A DNA stretch of 64,000 bases from Valencia hispanica. Its lineage: Eukaryota > Chordata > Actinopteri > Cyprinodontiformes > Valenciidae. Under the pieces are notes generated by a model. The model was not told the DNA's origin, made no database searches, and saw only the letters and a program-made list of their open reading frames with translations. The DNA is taken from positions 34,200,914-34,264,913 of the forward strand of contig OY747711.1 of assembly GCA_963556495.2 (NCBI GenBank). Direction: 5' to 3'. The position numbers were made by a program, and so were the translations under genes. Below are positions 47,190 through 60,659 of the stretch, piece by piece (the stretch's first letter is position 1; each line of letters opens with the position of its first letter).

Positions 47190-47460
47190 AAGAAACTCTT
47201 TCAGGTGGAGATTGCCAGCCCATTACAGGGAAACATAGAGACACAGAGGACAAACAGACACAAACTCATACCTAATTATAGGTCAGTCAAACACAGTCAT
47301 GTTTTTGAAATTTGGAAGATAGCCAGAGTTCAAGAAGACAGCCGGGAGAGGCATGCACGAAAAAACATGCAAGCTACAAGCAGATACAGGCAGGTAGAAC
47401 CTAAGACCTTCTTACTGCACTGCAACAGTGCTACCAACTGCATCACCATACAGTTCCAGA
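47190..47460 (+). repeat. Dispersed teleost repeat
   Basis: The block GCCCATTACAGGGAAACATA, then GGACAAACAGACACAAACTC, GTCATGTTTTTGAAATTTGG, ACATGCAAGCTACAAGCAGA and a final ACAGTGCTACCAACTGCATC follows the order of a repeat common in fish genomes. The tail has a B-box-like remnant near GTAGAACCTAAGACC. Class unresolved (SINE-like or transposon tail). Confidence 0.5.
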
Positions 47461-48834
47461 TTTATCCCGATTTTTAATAAAATCAGGACAATGCAATCTG
47501 ATAAACATATTTGAATTGAAATACTATGTATTTGAATTCAGTTTTTTCATACCAGTTAGTGATCTATCTTAGGAAGCCCAGTTGACTGCATCAAGGAGAC
47601 ACACGATAAACACAGAACCAGGGGACAGGGGGTACTTTCTATGCTCAGGAAAAAAACTGACTTTACAGAGTTGGTGGCATTATCAGCTTAACAGTGCACA
47701 CAGTTGCACCAGCAGCCTCTCTAATGGTTTTGTCCAGAACACAGTAATGACAGGGATTCTGAGACTGAGTCCATGCCTACATTATGCATTAGGATAAAAT
47801 AAATTAAATGCACACAGTGATACTGATGTGGACAAATTATTTCTAATTATTTATTATTTCTATTTATTACACACAGCATTGCAGTAAAGATTCCTGAAGA
47901 ATTATTTTATACATTTAAAACAAGAGATTGATAGAATCGCCATAGGTTGTCCTAAGTTTGGCAGCTGATATATAAATATGTATCTCAAGTATGCTTTTAA
48001 AATACTGACTCACCAATGATCAACTAACAACATGATCTGTTATCGAGTAGAAGTCAAACTTCCAGATTTTTCCAACCCATCCACAGTGTTATCAACACCC
48101 TCATACAAGGATTTCAGACCCCAACAGCCCCATACTGCTTAAAATGAAAATGGCTCTCACAGAGTATCTTATCTTACAGACAGGCATTTTAAGCTAAGAA
48201 CATCACCTGTGCCGAGACCCTCAGACCTCCCACAGAGCTGTTAAATAACCCCAGTAGCCAGGAGGGTCTCAGAACTGTTTGGGACACTGAACACAAACTG
48301 CTAGTTATTATCAAACCCCCCAATGTCAGTGCTGGAAACACATACCACCTCATGATTCATGCACAAATACAAACAGAATGGTCTCACATTTCACATACAG
48401 TATGTACCATTCACTTTGCTGTGCACAAGCATGCTCAGATGCATACTGCACATTGTGTGCAGCATATTTGCACAGGAACACACATTGTATGCATCCACCA
48501 CAGCACAGGACTAAACAGAAGCATTGTAGCCGAAAGTAAAACTGCTGAAGTGTGGAAAAACAATGCAGATATAAACAGTGGGACATTTATGACAGATAAA
48601 CTTAAAAGCTTCTTAAGAGAATAAAGCCTACTTTAAACTTCTACAAAGCAAATTTTATGGAGTAAATGATAAAGGAACATGCTATTAATGAATGCTGAAC
48701 ATCTCCTAATTGGTTTAGAAGGGCAAAATGTGTTTGGGTGAAGATAAGACTTTAAAAAGTGCAGAAACACATTTTTATGTTTTCAACTTGGCATGTTAAA
48801 AAGAGAGTAGAGAAATTACAAATGCCAAGCCAAG
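47461..48834. other. chrm3 upstream DNA, nothing recognised
   Basis: AT-rich. Overlapping ORFs on both strands at 48350-48624 (CA/TG-rich) show no family resemblance. Confidence 0.45.
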
Positions 48835-49485
48835 ACAAGTCAACTTTTTTTAATATAGCACTTTACAACAATAAAAAATTGACCAAAGTGCTTTACACAG
48901 TGTAAAAATAAAATAAATATAAATACTGAGATTCACCGTGCTACAAATGCAATGCATAAAATGCCAAATACAGCTAGAAGTATTAAAAGTGCTCATAAAA
49001 TCATAAAATAGCAAAACGCAATAAAAGCACAATAAGACCAAAGAAACTAAAAAAGTTTTAAAATAGTTTCAAAAGTGGAGAGTGAGGAAGTTTGCCTAAA
49101 ATGTGTGTCGGCAGTGAGTTCCAAAGCTTAGGAGCTGCCACCGGAAAAGTTCTGTCCCCTCAAAGCTTACATTTTGTTCTTAGTACCTCGAGGAACAGCT
49201 GATCTGCTGACTTCAGGGACTGAGAGGGGGGGGTGTACTTTTAAAAGCTCTGATAAATAGTGTGGGGAAAGACCATGTAAAGATTCGAAAACAAAAAAAA
49301 ATCACTTTAAAATGAACCCTAAAATTAACAGGCACCAAGGTACAATGAATTACAGTAATCAAGGCGTGATGTAATAAAAGCATGAATTACTGTTTCAAAA
49401 TCTTGTTGTAAAAGCGTATGCATAACCTTGGGAATCTTCCTGAGCTGATAAAAACTAGATTTTATCTGCTTGTCCTAAAGTGCAA
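48835..49485 (-). mobile_element. 3' region of an L2/CR1-like LINE
   Basis: The left end, TTTTTTTAATATAGCACTTTA, and the block at 49070-49480 (GGCAGTGAGTTCCAAAGCTT, GGAGCTGCCACCGGAAAAG, AATGAATTACAGTAATCAAGG) follow the order of the 3' region of fish L2-like LINEs read antisense. Similar bases occur at 7896-8750 and 25600-25660 in this window. No RT remains. Confidence 0.5.
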
Positions 49486-49539
49486 AAGCATGAAAAACTA
49501 TATTAACAGCCAAACGAAATTATAAATTCAATACAAACT

Positions 49540-50218
<679 letters not shown>

Positions 50219-51720
50219 TGACTTAATATAAACATATTATACAGCTGAGGGTCAGAACTATATTTTCATTTAAATTGCACAAGGTGTAATTTCTTGGTTA
50301 CTAACAAAGAAAGATGGACATGTTGCATATTTACTTTTTTAGTATTACATTGTATTCAGCAACAGAAAACCAAACAACAGCAGTGAAGAATTGCACAATC
50401 TATCAACAAACTATCTCCACAGCTCAGGAAAAAAAATATAACTGACTGCTGTAAATAAATGTAACATGGGGAAATAAATCAGGTCAAAAGGGAAAAAAAG
50501 TGCCTGATGGCAATCTACATTTCAATCATGTGGACAACCAGTTACTGTGACATAATTGTGGGGTCTGCATTAAGCCCAACATTGTACAGGAAGTTTACCT
50601 CCCAGACACGTATAGGTGTAGTAATCTCAGTTACAAGGAGATAAATCCCTTTTTTCTGTGCTGCAACCCAATGTATTCCTCTTTTTTTGAGGCACTGCCT
50701 CAGCATAGTTGGACAGAACAATCCAAGCCAGGTCCAAAGATCTATCTAAATTGGGTGAGTAGGCCAGGTGGTGGAAGCTAGGCAGATTGGTATTCTATCA
50801 AGTTTCTATTTTTGGCAATCTAATTTATCAGAGCAGTGATACAGACACATGACATACAACATGGACACATTGGTCTTCATTTTTCTCATTTATGTAATGT
50901 GCACTTTTAGCTAGAGCTGTATGCAGAAGAACATCTGCAGAGAGACGAGAAGGACTGCATTTACCATACTCAGGCATCTTAAAAACAAACTTCAGCATAG
51001 CACCTTGCACAGAAGCTAGTGCTTTCACAAAGTAAGTGGAAAGGCTCTAAACCACAGTCAAAACAAAACTCTGACCCTACACATGAAGATGAAAAAAACC
51101 CTAATTTAGATTTGACTTTCATTCACAGTAAATTTTAACTCTAGACTGAATATATGCATATTCAAAGGACCCTTTACATGCAAGGAAAGGTTCTGAAAAC
51201 ACTAGTTCAGCAGGACCGCATTAAAATAACCAGTTTCCTATTTTTGGCAATATTCAACCATCAGAATTTATCAGCTTGAACTTGAGTAAGATACAATCAA
51301 ATTCCTTGGATTACGTACTTAAATTGATACCATTGTGAACATGCATTGCACCAGATAAACTCAGTCTGTGTCAGAGAATCATTAGTCCATACTAATGCAA
51401 GATTTTAAGTGATGCAATTATTGGGGTTAATGTATAAATAACTATCTTTCTAAAGGAAAAAGGCTGATTGCTAAAATGTTCTATAGTTTATGCAAAATTG
51501 TTTCTCTGCAGAAGCCTAGATATTATGGGAGTTTTAGGCAAAACATATGAAAATGTACACTTGTTTACTTATGTGACAACAAGAAGGAGAAAAAAAAACA
51601 CTTTTACTTCTGAAATAGGAAATATTTTAAGACAGCTGTGACTGAGCTCAGGACTTCTCAGAAAGATGGATGTTGTAGAAAGTTTTTGTATGAATCTGTA
51701 CAGCATATGTCTAATTGTAG
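50219..51720. other. chrm3 upstream DNA, nothing recognised
   Basis: No coding or repeat features that I could identify. Short ORFs (e.g. 50828-51028) look random. Confidence 0.45.
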
Positions 51721-51850
51721 GCCAATAATTCCATAATACACCACTTGTCTTTTATTTATATAGCTCAAATTTACAAGGATCGTTATTTCAAGGCACTTTA
51801 CAAGACAAATACCTCCAATTTTTATACAGAAATAAATAACCAAATAAATT
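51721..51850 (-). mobile_element. L2-like LINE tail fragment
   Basis: TTTATTTATATAGCTCAAAT followed by TTTCAAGGCACTTTACAAGA is the 3'-end signature of L2-like LINEs read antisense, as at 7911-7960. Very short copy. Confidence 0.5.
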
Positions 51851-52003
51851 AACTCCTATATAGGCAGATTTGAAATCACTTACTTTGAACGTAATTATAA
51901 CAAAAATGTAGGCTTATTGAAACATTCAGTACTAGAATATCATGACCAGCTAGAGTTCTCTGGATCTAACCCATATTTATATGGAAAGTAATAAGCTATT
52001 AAG

Positions 52004-52674
52004 CAGTGGCGGCTGGTGAAAAATATTCTTGGTGGGGCTGTGCTATTTTTTTTCTTTTTTTAAATCAAACTTGTGCTTTCTAAGCTTTGTGCACAACTCC
52101 ACTATTTCCTGAACTAAGTACAGCTCTTTTATTTCCTGTCTTACATCATTGGACAAACTGATTAATCCAGGTGTGTCTGACCATTTTTGTTGTGACTACT
52201 GAGGTCAAACACACCTGGATTGATCAGATCAAAATTTTACACACAAAGCTGGTAACTCTTACAGCAGCGCCCCCTTGTGGCAGAGAAATCACACTGCCAA
52301 TGTCACCACCAGATATCTTGCCCGCCCTCACACCAGCCTTGGGGCGATTTCTCTATCGCCCTTCATGCGTCCGAATCGACGACGCTGATTGGACAAATTC
52401 CTGTTGCTATGTGCGAATTTCTTGTCAGTAATTGGCTGGCTGCTGCACTGCTTGCGCGATCTTTCTGTCGCCCCAGCTGCTCAACAGCGGGAGCTTTTTC
52501 TCCGAAAATGATATATATCTTTTATATATGATACTTTGTTACGAATTTAAACACACACTTAACTTAGAATATGTGATTATTGTAAAAAAATAAATAAAAT
52601 CAAAATCAAAAACAGTTGAGAAACACTAGGGAGGGGGCGGCGCCCTATCACCCTCTATTGGCCAGCCGCCACTG
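52004..52674. mobile_element. hAT-like non-autonomous transposon with perfect 8-bp target duplication
   Basis: The termini CAGTGGCGGCTGG and CCAGCCGCCACTG are perfect inverted repeats and are flanked by CTATTAAG on both sides (51996-52003, 52675-52682). An 8-bp duplication and CAGTGG...CCACTG ends fit hAT elements. At 671 bp it has no transposase. An internal GC-richer block at 52255-52505 may be a promoter or 5' part kept from the autonomous parent. Confidence 0.88.
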
Positions 52675-52682
52675 CTATTAAG

Positions 52683-54470
52683 GTTAATAAGTTGACTTTC
52701 TCTTCAAAGACAAGGCATGATGAGATTATGTCAACATCTAGAACCAGGAGGGAAACATGACTGTAAACCCATAGATGCTCTCTACATTGGGGCTTTAAAG
52801 CTGCAGGCCCTTTCAGTGGAAGTTTGAGGATTCACACTTTTCAAAAAATGAGCCATGGTGGAGCACTACTTCAGAAGTATTACATGGAAAGGCGTCTACC
52901 TTGGGACAGCTGAAAAAGTTTCTTGGGCTCACCGTGTGCGATTGAGAAAGTGTGTGACATCATGTGGGCTGTACTTTTCAGTACAATATTACACTAAATA
53001 GTTGGTTTTAATTTTGTGCACTCTACACATTTTGGAAACCCCAAAAGAAAAACCACTAAAAGAAAATATAAGTGATGGGTTTGTAAAGGAAGACTGTTTC
53101 CTCCTGCCAGATGTGCACGGGGAGTGGTGGTTATACACAGTTTCATAAATCACAAGTGGAACTTGCTATACAATCATTTCTGCACCACAATCTATGCTAG
53201 CTTTTAATACATGAGCCCCAGTGAGTTGGGGATAATAAAAGCACTGGCGTTGTAAAAATGGCAGTACTAATTAATTGCTTTATTGCTTATTAATTAATGT
53301 TTTCTAAGTAAAGCCTCTGGCTGTCTTTCAGAGTTTGATGATGTGCTGCACATTAACAGACAGGCAATGAAAGATATACCCTACCTACTTCAGTTCATAT
53401 TAGGGTTTAAGAATGAAACATGATCAGACAATGAGTGCCACATAACTGTAGAGGTATCGATTTTGTCTACACTGTATGAACAAAAAATCTTGCTGGGAAA
53501 TACAAATTATAATACTCTGAGCCAGGCATATTATCTCAGATTCACAAACAGCAGATCAATTGATGACATAATGTACAACTTATATTTTAGAAACGAGGTG
53601 GCCCCGACTTTATACCTCTTGGAATGAGGCAGCTGCTGGGCATATACAGGATTTTGGCGGTATTTCCATTCTCAGGGCACAGTTAACTCATAGATCTGGA
53701 CAATAAAATCTATAGAACAAATCTATTTCGCTAAAGAAAATAAACACACACATACAGAGCCAAGTTTTACTGCAGTAGTAGACCCATAGAGCAACTGATA
53801 CTGTACTTCACTGCAGATTTCTTTACCACTGATGTTAGGGATACTTGGTTTTCTTCCTTCTGTAGGAATGTGCAATATCTCTCATATATTACCTTAACCC
53901 TGGTTTAAATGTTATACTGGTATATTAATAGTCTGCATCGTTGTACTTGAGTTTTTATTATTATTCTATTTCTATAGTCTGTTGGTATAAAGTATTTCAT
54001 TGCACTTTATAACATTTTTGTCAGCTGCTCCAAAACTCAATTTCCCAGCTGTGGATATCCCTACTAGATATTTTATTACATTAAAAAATGTCTTGGCCTT
54101 CAGAAGGTATCTAACTAATTTACAGAGTTCCATAGCTTAAAATATGTAACTGTTTTTAGTATCTACTTAGTATTATAAGTATAATCATGATTTCATCACA
54201 GTATCCCCTTGTTAAAAACAAAGCAGATTTGAATCAGCTAGCAGTTTGACAACTTTTACAAAATGGAATTACCATTAGAAGGGTACATGCCTAGAAGTTG
54301 TAAGTATTCTCTTTTCTAAACAGTTTTCCCTTAACAAAATATTTTTTGATTTAATGACAATACCACTTAGGGAAATTACACTTTGCAACATATAGAAAAA
54401 TCTATAGGGATGTCAAAGGTATAAGAACATTTGCACTGTGATTAGCTTTAGGATATATGCTATTATTAGT
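52683..54470. other. chrm3 upstream DNA, nothing recognised
   Basis: AT-rich, no ORF above the listing size and no recognised repeat. Confidence 0.5.
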
Positions 54471-54635
54471 AATATTGTAAATATAAGTAGTAGTTGTGGT
54501 AGTAGAAGTAGTAGTAATAGAAGTAGTAATAGAGGGCTAGTTATCAATAGTAGGTGGTGGTAGTAGACTTAGTAACACTAGTAATGGGTAGAATAGTAAT
54601 AGTACTGGTATTACTATTAGTAGCAATGTTTTTCA
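54471..54635 (+). repeat. Degenerate (TAG)n trinucleotide repeat
   Basis: AGTAGTAGTTGTGGTAGTAG followed by many imperfect TAG/TAA units over about 160 bases. Confidence 0.9.
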
Positions 54636-57474
54636 TGATTTTGATTCTGTATTATGTTATATTTGGAGAAGTAATACAGTCAGCTGCCTGATGACAACCA
54701 GCAGTTAGACTGTTTTTATATGCATAGAAGATACTATAAACTGTTTTAATTAGCTTTAACATGTATTCCTTAAAGTTTAGAGTGAAGTATTTATATAATG
54801 TGCCTCACAGACAATCCCCGTTCTGCTTTAAGTAGACATTTGGAAAAGATCCAGTGAATAAATATCTTTCACTAATTAAAATACAATCATTTACCTCTTC
54901 ATCTTATAACAAACCAGAAGGTAGCTAATGTGTATTTAAAAAACAGAATAACTGTCTGATGCTGTAGGTTGCCTGAGAAAAGTGTTGCTCTTTCCTCCAT
55001 TTACTGTGTAAATACAAGAAATCTTAGCCCTTTTCCCCCCACCACAAATATACATAAAGTTGTGTATGAAAAGTGCATAGACTAAGAAAACTGCCCACTG
55101 GTCAACTCGGTTAAGTCTTACCTCATCACACAAACACATCATGAGACGTTCTACAAACATTATACATGGAGACTTTAAAAATGCTGTGATGTCTTGATTA
55201 TTAGCAAGAACAAAGCTATTAAGCTACTAATAACTTATAAATATGTATAATTACATTTAATATGTTTACCAGAGGAAAATATGGAACACATGCACATAAA
55301 GATATTTTACAAAGAACACAATCAGGGCTGTGCAAATGTTAAATATGTTAAATTACCAAAAATATTAGAGACATTCATAATTGTTAATATGACATACTGT
55401 CATAAGTTTTTCCTGTTTTACAAAAACACACCTAAAACATTACCAGAATGCAGCAAATGAGGTGTCTGCCCCCCTGGTGGTGAATCACTAAGTTCAGGCT
55501 GAATATTCTCATTTACATCAAAAGGTTGAAGAAGGCCATTAACTAACCCATCTGGAAGCTTGGAGTTTTAGAAAAGTAACACATTCAAACTTCTCACTCA
55601 GCCCTACCATCGTCAGTGGTGGCAAAAAGTCTTAAGGCTACAATCTTATTCTGATAGAGATAAATAATATAAATACAGATAAACTTACTTAACATAAGTT
55701 ACATCTATTTTGTTGTACATAATACAGTACAAGTTAATATAAATTATTCATTTTACTGTTTGTTTGAATTCAATCTAAAACATGTTGAAGCAGAGGAAAG
55801 ACTTTATTTGTAGTTGCTCAAGATGAGTTTAATCTATCACAAGCTGGTGATGATGGTGTTGCTGCCAGAGGATGGTAGAAAGGCTTGTGGAACAGCCCGA
55901 GGCCATCTGTCAGGTGCTCAGTGCTGACAAGAACAACCATTGAGTGCTTTTTTCCCCCAAGGGAATTACCTGAGTACATGAGGAAAGAGTCAAGTCAACT
56001 TTTAAAGTTCACAGCTTCTCAGTTTATACGATTTTAAATGAGAAATGTTGATGTAAAGCCTCTGGAGCTCCTAATCTAAGTAAGGTAGAAAATTGTGGGT
56101 GATGGAGAGGAACGATCATATTTCATAATCAAAAGCAGAGACACTCAGCTGAGAAGAACGAAGAATCGAACCATTTTGTTTTTATAGTTATCTCTTGTGA
56201 GAATAAGCAGTCTCTGCTTTTGAAAATATAAAATATGGTTCTCTTAAAGTGCACAGCACAGCCTGAAAATACTTTTCCGGGTTTTTTTAACTCTTCTAAG
56301 AAGCAAAAAGATTAACAGGGATTCTATCAGAATTACATAGAGCCCTTCCACCCTTGAGTCTCTTTATTGGTGATCTTGGAACAGATGTTGTATGGAAAGA
56401 TCTTTTCCTACTTTTCCTACTATTTGAGTTGCTTAAAAATATATATGACTTTTGAAATGGAAAAGGTTAGGAAAGTGAATAATTTCATGTTGCCATTTCC
56501 TGACTTACAACTGTCAACAAACTATTGACTGACTATATGTTTTTTTGCCTTTCCTGTTTTGAGGAGAACTCCTTTATGTCACACCACATTAAAATCTCAA
56601 GTCATGGTTTACAAATGTCCAAACATCTCTTATTTGATCAAAATGCTTTGTTGTGTGAGATTAGGCTTCCTGCAATTTTTAGGGTTTTTTAAATAGTTTT
56701 TTTCACAAAGGATGGAAATAAATGTGTATGTTCCTGCACTTAGTGAGATTGCTTGTTTGTCCAACAAATGTTAAGCTATCAAATTGTTCCTAAAAAAGGA
56801 ATTTCCATGTATGAGTACTTAGTGTTCACAAACATACCAGAGCTGAAGTTTCATCCACAGAACCTTCTTTTCTTCAAGTACCTTGAAAATATTCATGACA
56901 GAATTTTTAATTTTTTTAGTCATAACAACCTCTTATCTCATGCTGATGGTGCGCTGAATTAATGCTTCAATGTTTTTATGACCCTTAAGTGCTGTGATTA
57001 AATGAAGAGTCTGAAAGTCTGTGTGTCACACTATTTCTTTTGATGAATTATCTTTTTTTAAAGTAAATTTACAACTTTTAAAAAGCTTTTAAATAATCCA
57101 TAATATTTGAAACCTTGAATGTGAAACAGCCCTAACCAGTAGTTTTTATCTATACTAATAGTTTGGTTTTATTCTGGGCCTTTGGATATTTTTAAGAATG
57201 TTGTAGAAAAACAAGTTATTTTCTTTTTCTTTTAGGAAGGTTAATGCTATGTGGTCAAATGTTGTCTACTTCTCATTGATTGATTAGGCTTTTATAACAA
57301 CTCCTTTCCCTTCCTTTTCTTTTAGCTGCTATTAACAAGAACAGAGCAGCAGTTTCTAAGACTCACAGAGGGAGTTTAAATCCATCCAAGTCAGAAGCCT
57401 GATCAGCAACCAGCATCTCCATTGGGCCCAATTCAAGTACAGAGCGGTATAAAGTGAGAAACCATCCACATATA
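54636..57474. other. chrm3 upstream DNA, nothing recognised
   Basis: A long stretch without supported features. The 69-codon ORF at 56753-56962 has no family resemblance. Non-coding exons or enhancers cannot be judged from sequence alone. Confidence 0.45.
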
Positions 57475-58772
57475 CACAGTGCATTTAAAAAGTATTTACC
57501 CAACTGGATGTTTTACTTTTTTATTGCTTTTACAAATCAATCATAATCAACAAAATGTGTCTTTTTTGATAAAGAAAAAAAACGAAACAAAAAAACCTTT
57601 AATGTCAAGGTGATATCTGGAGTGGAAGGGAGCTCACTTGAGTGCAGTGACTCCAGATCTCCAGTGATTCTATAAAAAGACACCTTTGTCTGGAAGGTCC
57701 ATTCACTGGTTAATCAGTATTCCTGGCTACCATTATAGCATGAAGACAAAGGAATACTACAAGCAGACCAGAGAAAGGGTTATTGAAAAGTATGTCAGTG
57801 GATGGATACAACAAAATCTCTAAGGCACTGAACATCTCCTGGATTTCAGCTAAATCCATCATCAAGACATGGAAGGGGATATGGCACATATGTTAATCTG
57901 CCTAAATCAGGCAGTCCTCACAAACTGAGTGACCATGCAAGAGGAAGACTAGTGAGAGAGTCCACCAGGACACCTATGACTACTCTGAAGGAGATACAAG
58001 CTTCAGCAACTTAGATAGGAGATACTCTGCATAAAACTGTTGCCTAGATTCTTCACCAGTCAAAATTTTATGGCAAAGTGACAATGAGAAAGCCACTGTT
58101 GAAGAAATATCATACCAAGGCTCAACTAGAGTTTGCCAAAAAGCATGTGGGAGACTCCATGGTCAAGTGGAAGAAAGTTCTTTGGTCTGTTGAGACCAAA
58201 ATTGAGCTTTATGGCCATCGGACAAGACCTTATTACTGTACATCATCACAAACACAATGTCCCCACTGTGAAGCATGGTGGCGGTAGCATCATACTGTGG
58301 GAATGCTTCTCGACAGTAGGTCCTGGATGGCTTGTAAAGGTAAAAAGTAAAATGAATAAAAATCCCAATCTGATAAAGAATTTTTGGCAAGACTTGAGAA
58401 GAGCTGATCACAGTCGATCCACACTCCACCTGACAAGAGTTAGAACAGTTTTTCAAGGAAGAATGGAGTAAAACTGCAGTGTTCAGATGTACAAGCCTAA
58501 TTAAGACCTATCCACATAAACTCCATGCTGTGAGCGCAGCCAAATATGCATTTCCTTAATACTAACTTTAAGGTGGTGAATATGCAATCACTTATTTTAG
58601 GTTACATATTTTTATTGAATTGTCATTATTTTGTAGAAATCAGTTTTTACTCTGATATTAAAGGTTTTGTTTTTTGTTTTATTTAGTAAAGCTATTTTTT
58701 TTAATGATTGATTTTTAAAAGCAATGAAAAAGGTAAAACATCCAAGAGGGTCAATACTTTTAATAGGTACTG
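57475..58772 (+). mobile_element. Tc1-like DNA transposon with terminal repeats, inactive
   Basis: The left end, CACAGTGCATTTAAAAAGTA, and the right end, reverse complemented CAGTACCTATTAAAAGTATT, are diverged inverted repeats; TA follows the right end (58773-58774) and lies just left of 57475. The transposase on the + strand is in pieces: KPLLKKYHTKAQLEFAKKH, MVKWKKVLWSVETKIELYGH (Val in place of the usual Asp of LWSDE), VPTVKHGGGSIILWECFS and a C-terminal QGRMEXS-like end. Frame breaks near 58230 and 58440, and a missing DLNPIE block, show it is dead. Confidence 0.85.
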
Positions 58773-60190
58773 TATTAGTTCTCGAAGCAGCTGTCAGGAC
58801 CTTTGCTGCATGTATTCCCCTCTTCTCACTATACCCATTTCCTGTTTGATTACTGAGAAATAAAAGGCGAACAATGCCACAAAACTATTTTAAAAAAGAA
58901 AAAATATATTGTGATTTTGTTGTGTGATATGTATGAGTTTGGACTCCAGAAATAAATCAGCTACCCTCTTCCATCCAGAGAACTGAGTTGCCATAGTACA
59001 ACAGATTTTCTGATAAAGAAACTGTAGCACAGAAGCACATTTACAGCAAGATACCAGAATGCATCTCAACTCATATCTACTATTTATAAATAAAACAGGG
59101 CTGAATTGCTGATTGTACAGTACATTTAGGGCATGTACGTAGTTAAGCAAAAATAGCTGAATTTTAAGTGACAATTGTGTTAAACTCTAAATGTGATCAC
59201 TGCAAACTCTTCCTCCTGGTGATTCAGAAAAACAGGAGTGCCTGCACAATAGAAGAAGTTCCGCCATTCGCTTAATACCAGGAAGCAGCTCAGCATAATT
59301 ATTCTGCCCTAACCTTGTTTATTTTCCTTTATGACTGTGGGCAGTCAGGAGATCTGCTTTTATAGAGGTGTCCTTATTTGTGGCAATCTAGATTACTGTG
59401 CCACCGAGTCTTGATTCCTGCTTACACTGGCACCACTAGCCATAAACAGACTGTAACCTGATGGGAGCTTAGTCTGATAAAATAACAATGTGAGGAAGTA
59501 AAATAATAATCAGAGTGAGAGGTTATGCACAGTGCCAAGGAGGCTGTGCTTGAACTCCAGCCAAAACCTGACAGTTGGAAAGATATCTGTTGAAATAAGA
59601 CCAGGGTGGCTGAGTACATGAGGCACAAACTACAGTGCTAGATTTAGTAGCAAGCTTCTGTTCAGTGTCCTATTGTTTACTTTTTTAGGTACAGACAATT
59701 TCAATCTATCAATTTAAGACTGACTTTATTTTGTGACTGTTTTGAATATTCACAGGAAATAAATAAATGATCAATCATTATCTACAGTCTACATTTTTTT
59801 ACAGTATAGCAAAAGTACAAAGAAAAAATTGATGGAGAGAAATAGTTGAACAGGAGTCTTATTTTGTCAAAGGATGAAAAGATGCTTAAATCCTTTGTAT
59901 ATAGGACCTGAACTTTAGGTTATCTTGAAACAAAAACAAAATGATCACTTTTATCATCTGTTGGCTCATCTGTTATGTTTTATTACAAGGGAGAGAGCAA
60001 ATTAAAGTTCAAATAGGGTTCGTGTTAAAATTGTCAGTAGAATGTGCTTGTGTGATCACGACAAGTTAAAAAGAGAAAGTTTCGCAAGATTTTAAAAAAG
60101 AAAAGTAGAGCAAGATAAAACTAAAAAGGAAGGGATTCCATGTGTGGTTTAGGTCCTAATTTTATGAAAATAATCTGATACAGAAACCAG
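58773..60190. other. chrm3 upstream DNA, nothing recognised
   Basis: No supported gene or repeat. Confidence 0.45.
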
Positions 60191-60450
60191 TAATTCAATT
60201 CAACTCAATTCCATTCAAAAATACTTTATTGATCCCAGAGGGAAATTAAGTATTGTTGTAGCTCATATAATTAATTCTTTAAGGAGTTGTAGATAATGAT
60301 GGCTGTGGACAGGAAGGATTTCCTGTAGCGGTCTGTATTGCAGCGAAACTGAAGAAGCCTCCAAGTGAAGACACTCTGTTGTTGGATGACAGTCTCATGA
60401 AGAGGATTGACAGTCTCATGAAGAGGATAATATTGCATCATAAGATATTG
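60191..60450 (-). mobile_element. 3' end of a Rex1/Babar LINE
   Basis: Complement of the Rex1 3' UTR: AATACTTTATTGATCCCAGA, then TAATTCTTTAAGGAGTTGTA and GGACAGGAAGGATTTCCTGT. It contains a small internal duplication (GACAGTCTCATGAAGAGGA twice, about 60390-60430). Confidence 0.88.
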
Positions 60451-60659
60451 CATCGCCTTTTATAGTTCTATTTGGGCATCTCCACAATACATGTGAATTT
60501 CAGCAAATTAGAACGTCATTGAAAAGTTAATTTATGGTTCTTTCATGTAGCATGTTTATTTTTTGATTATTTTTGGGAGACTTACATATGGTGCCATAAG
60601 AGACACTACATAAATAACATCATACAAAGAAAACATCTGGTTTTAAGGACATGACTCAA
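60451..60659. other. Unassigned spacer between Rex1 and L1 remnants
   Basis: Short AT-rich stretch. TTTCAGCAAATTAGAACGTC resembles a common fish transposon end, but this is too weak to call. Confidence 0.35.
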
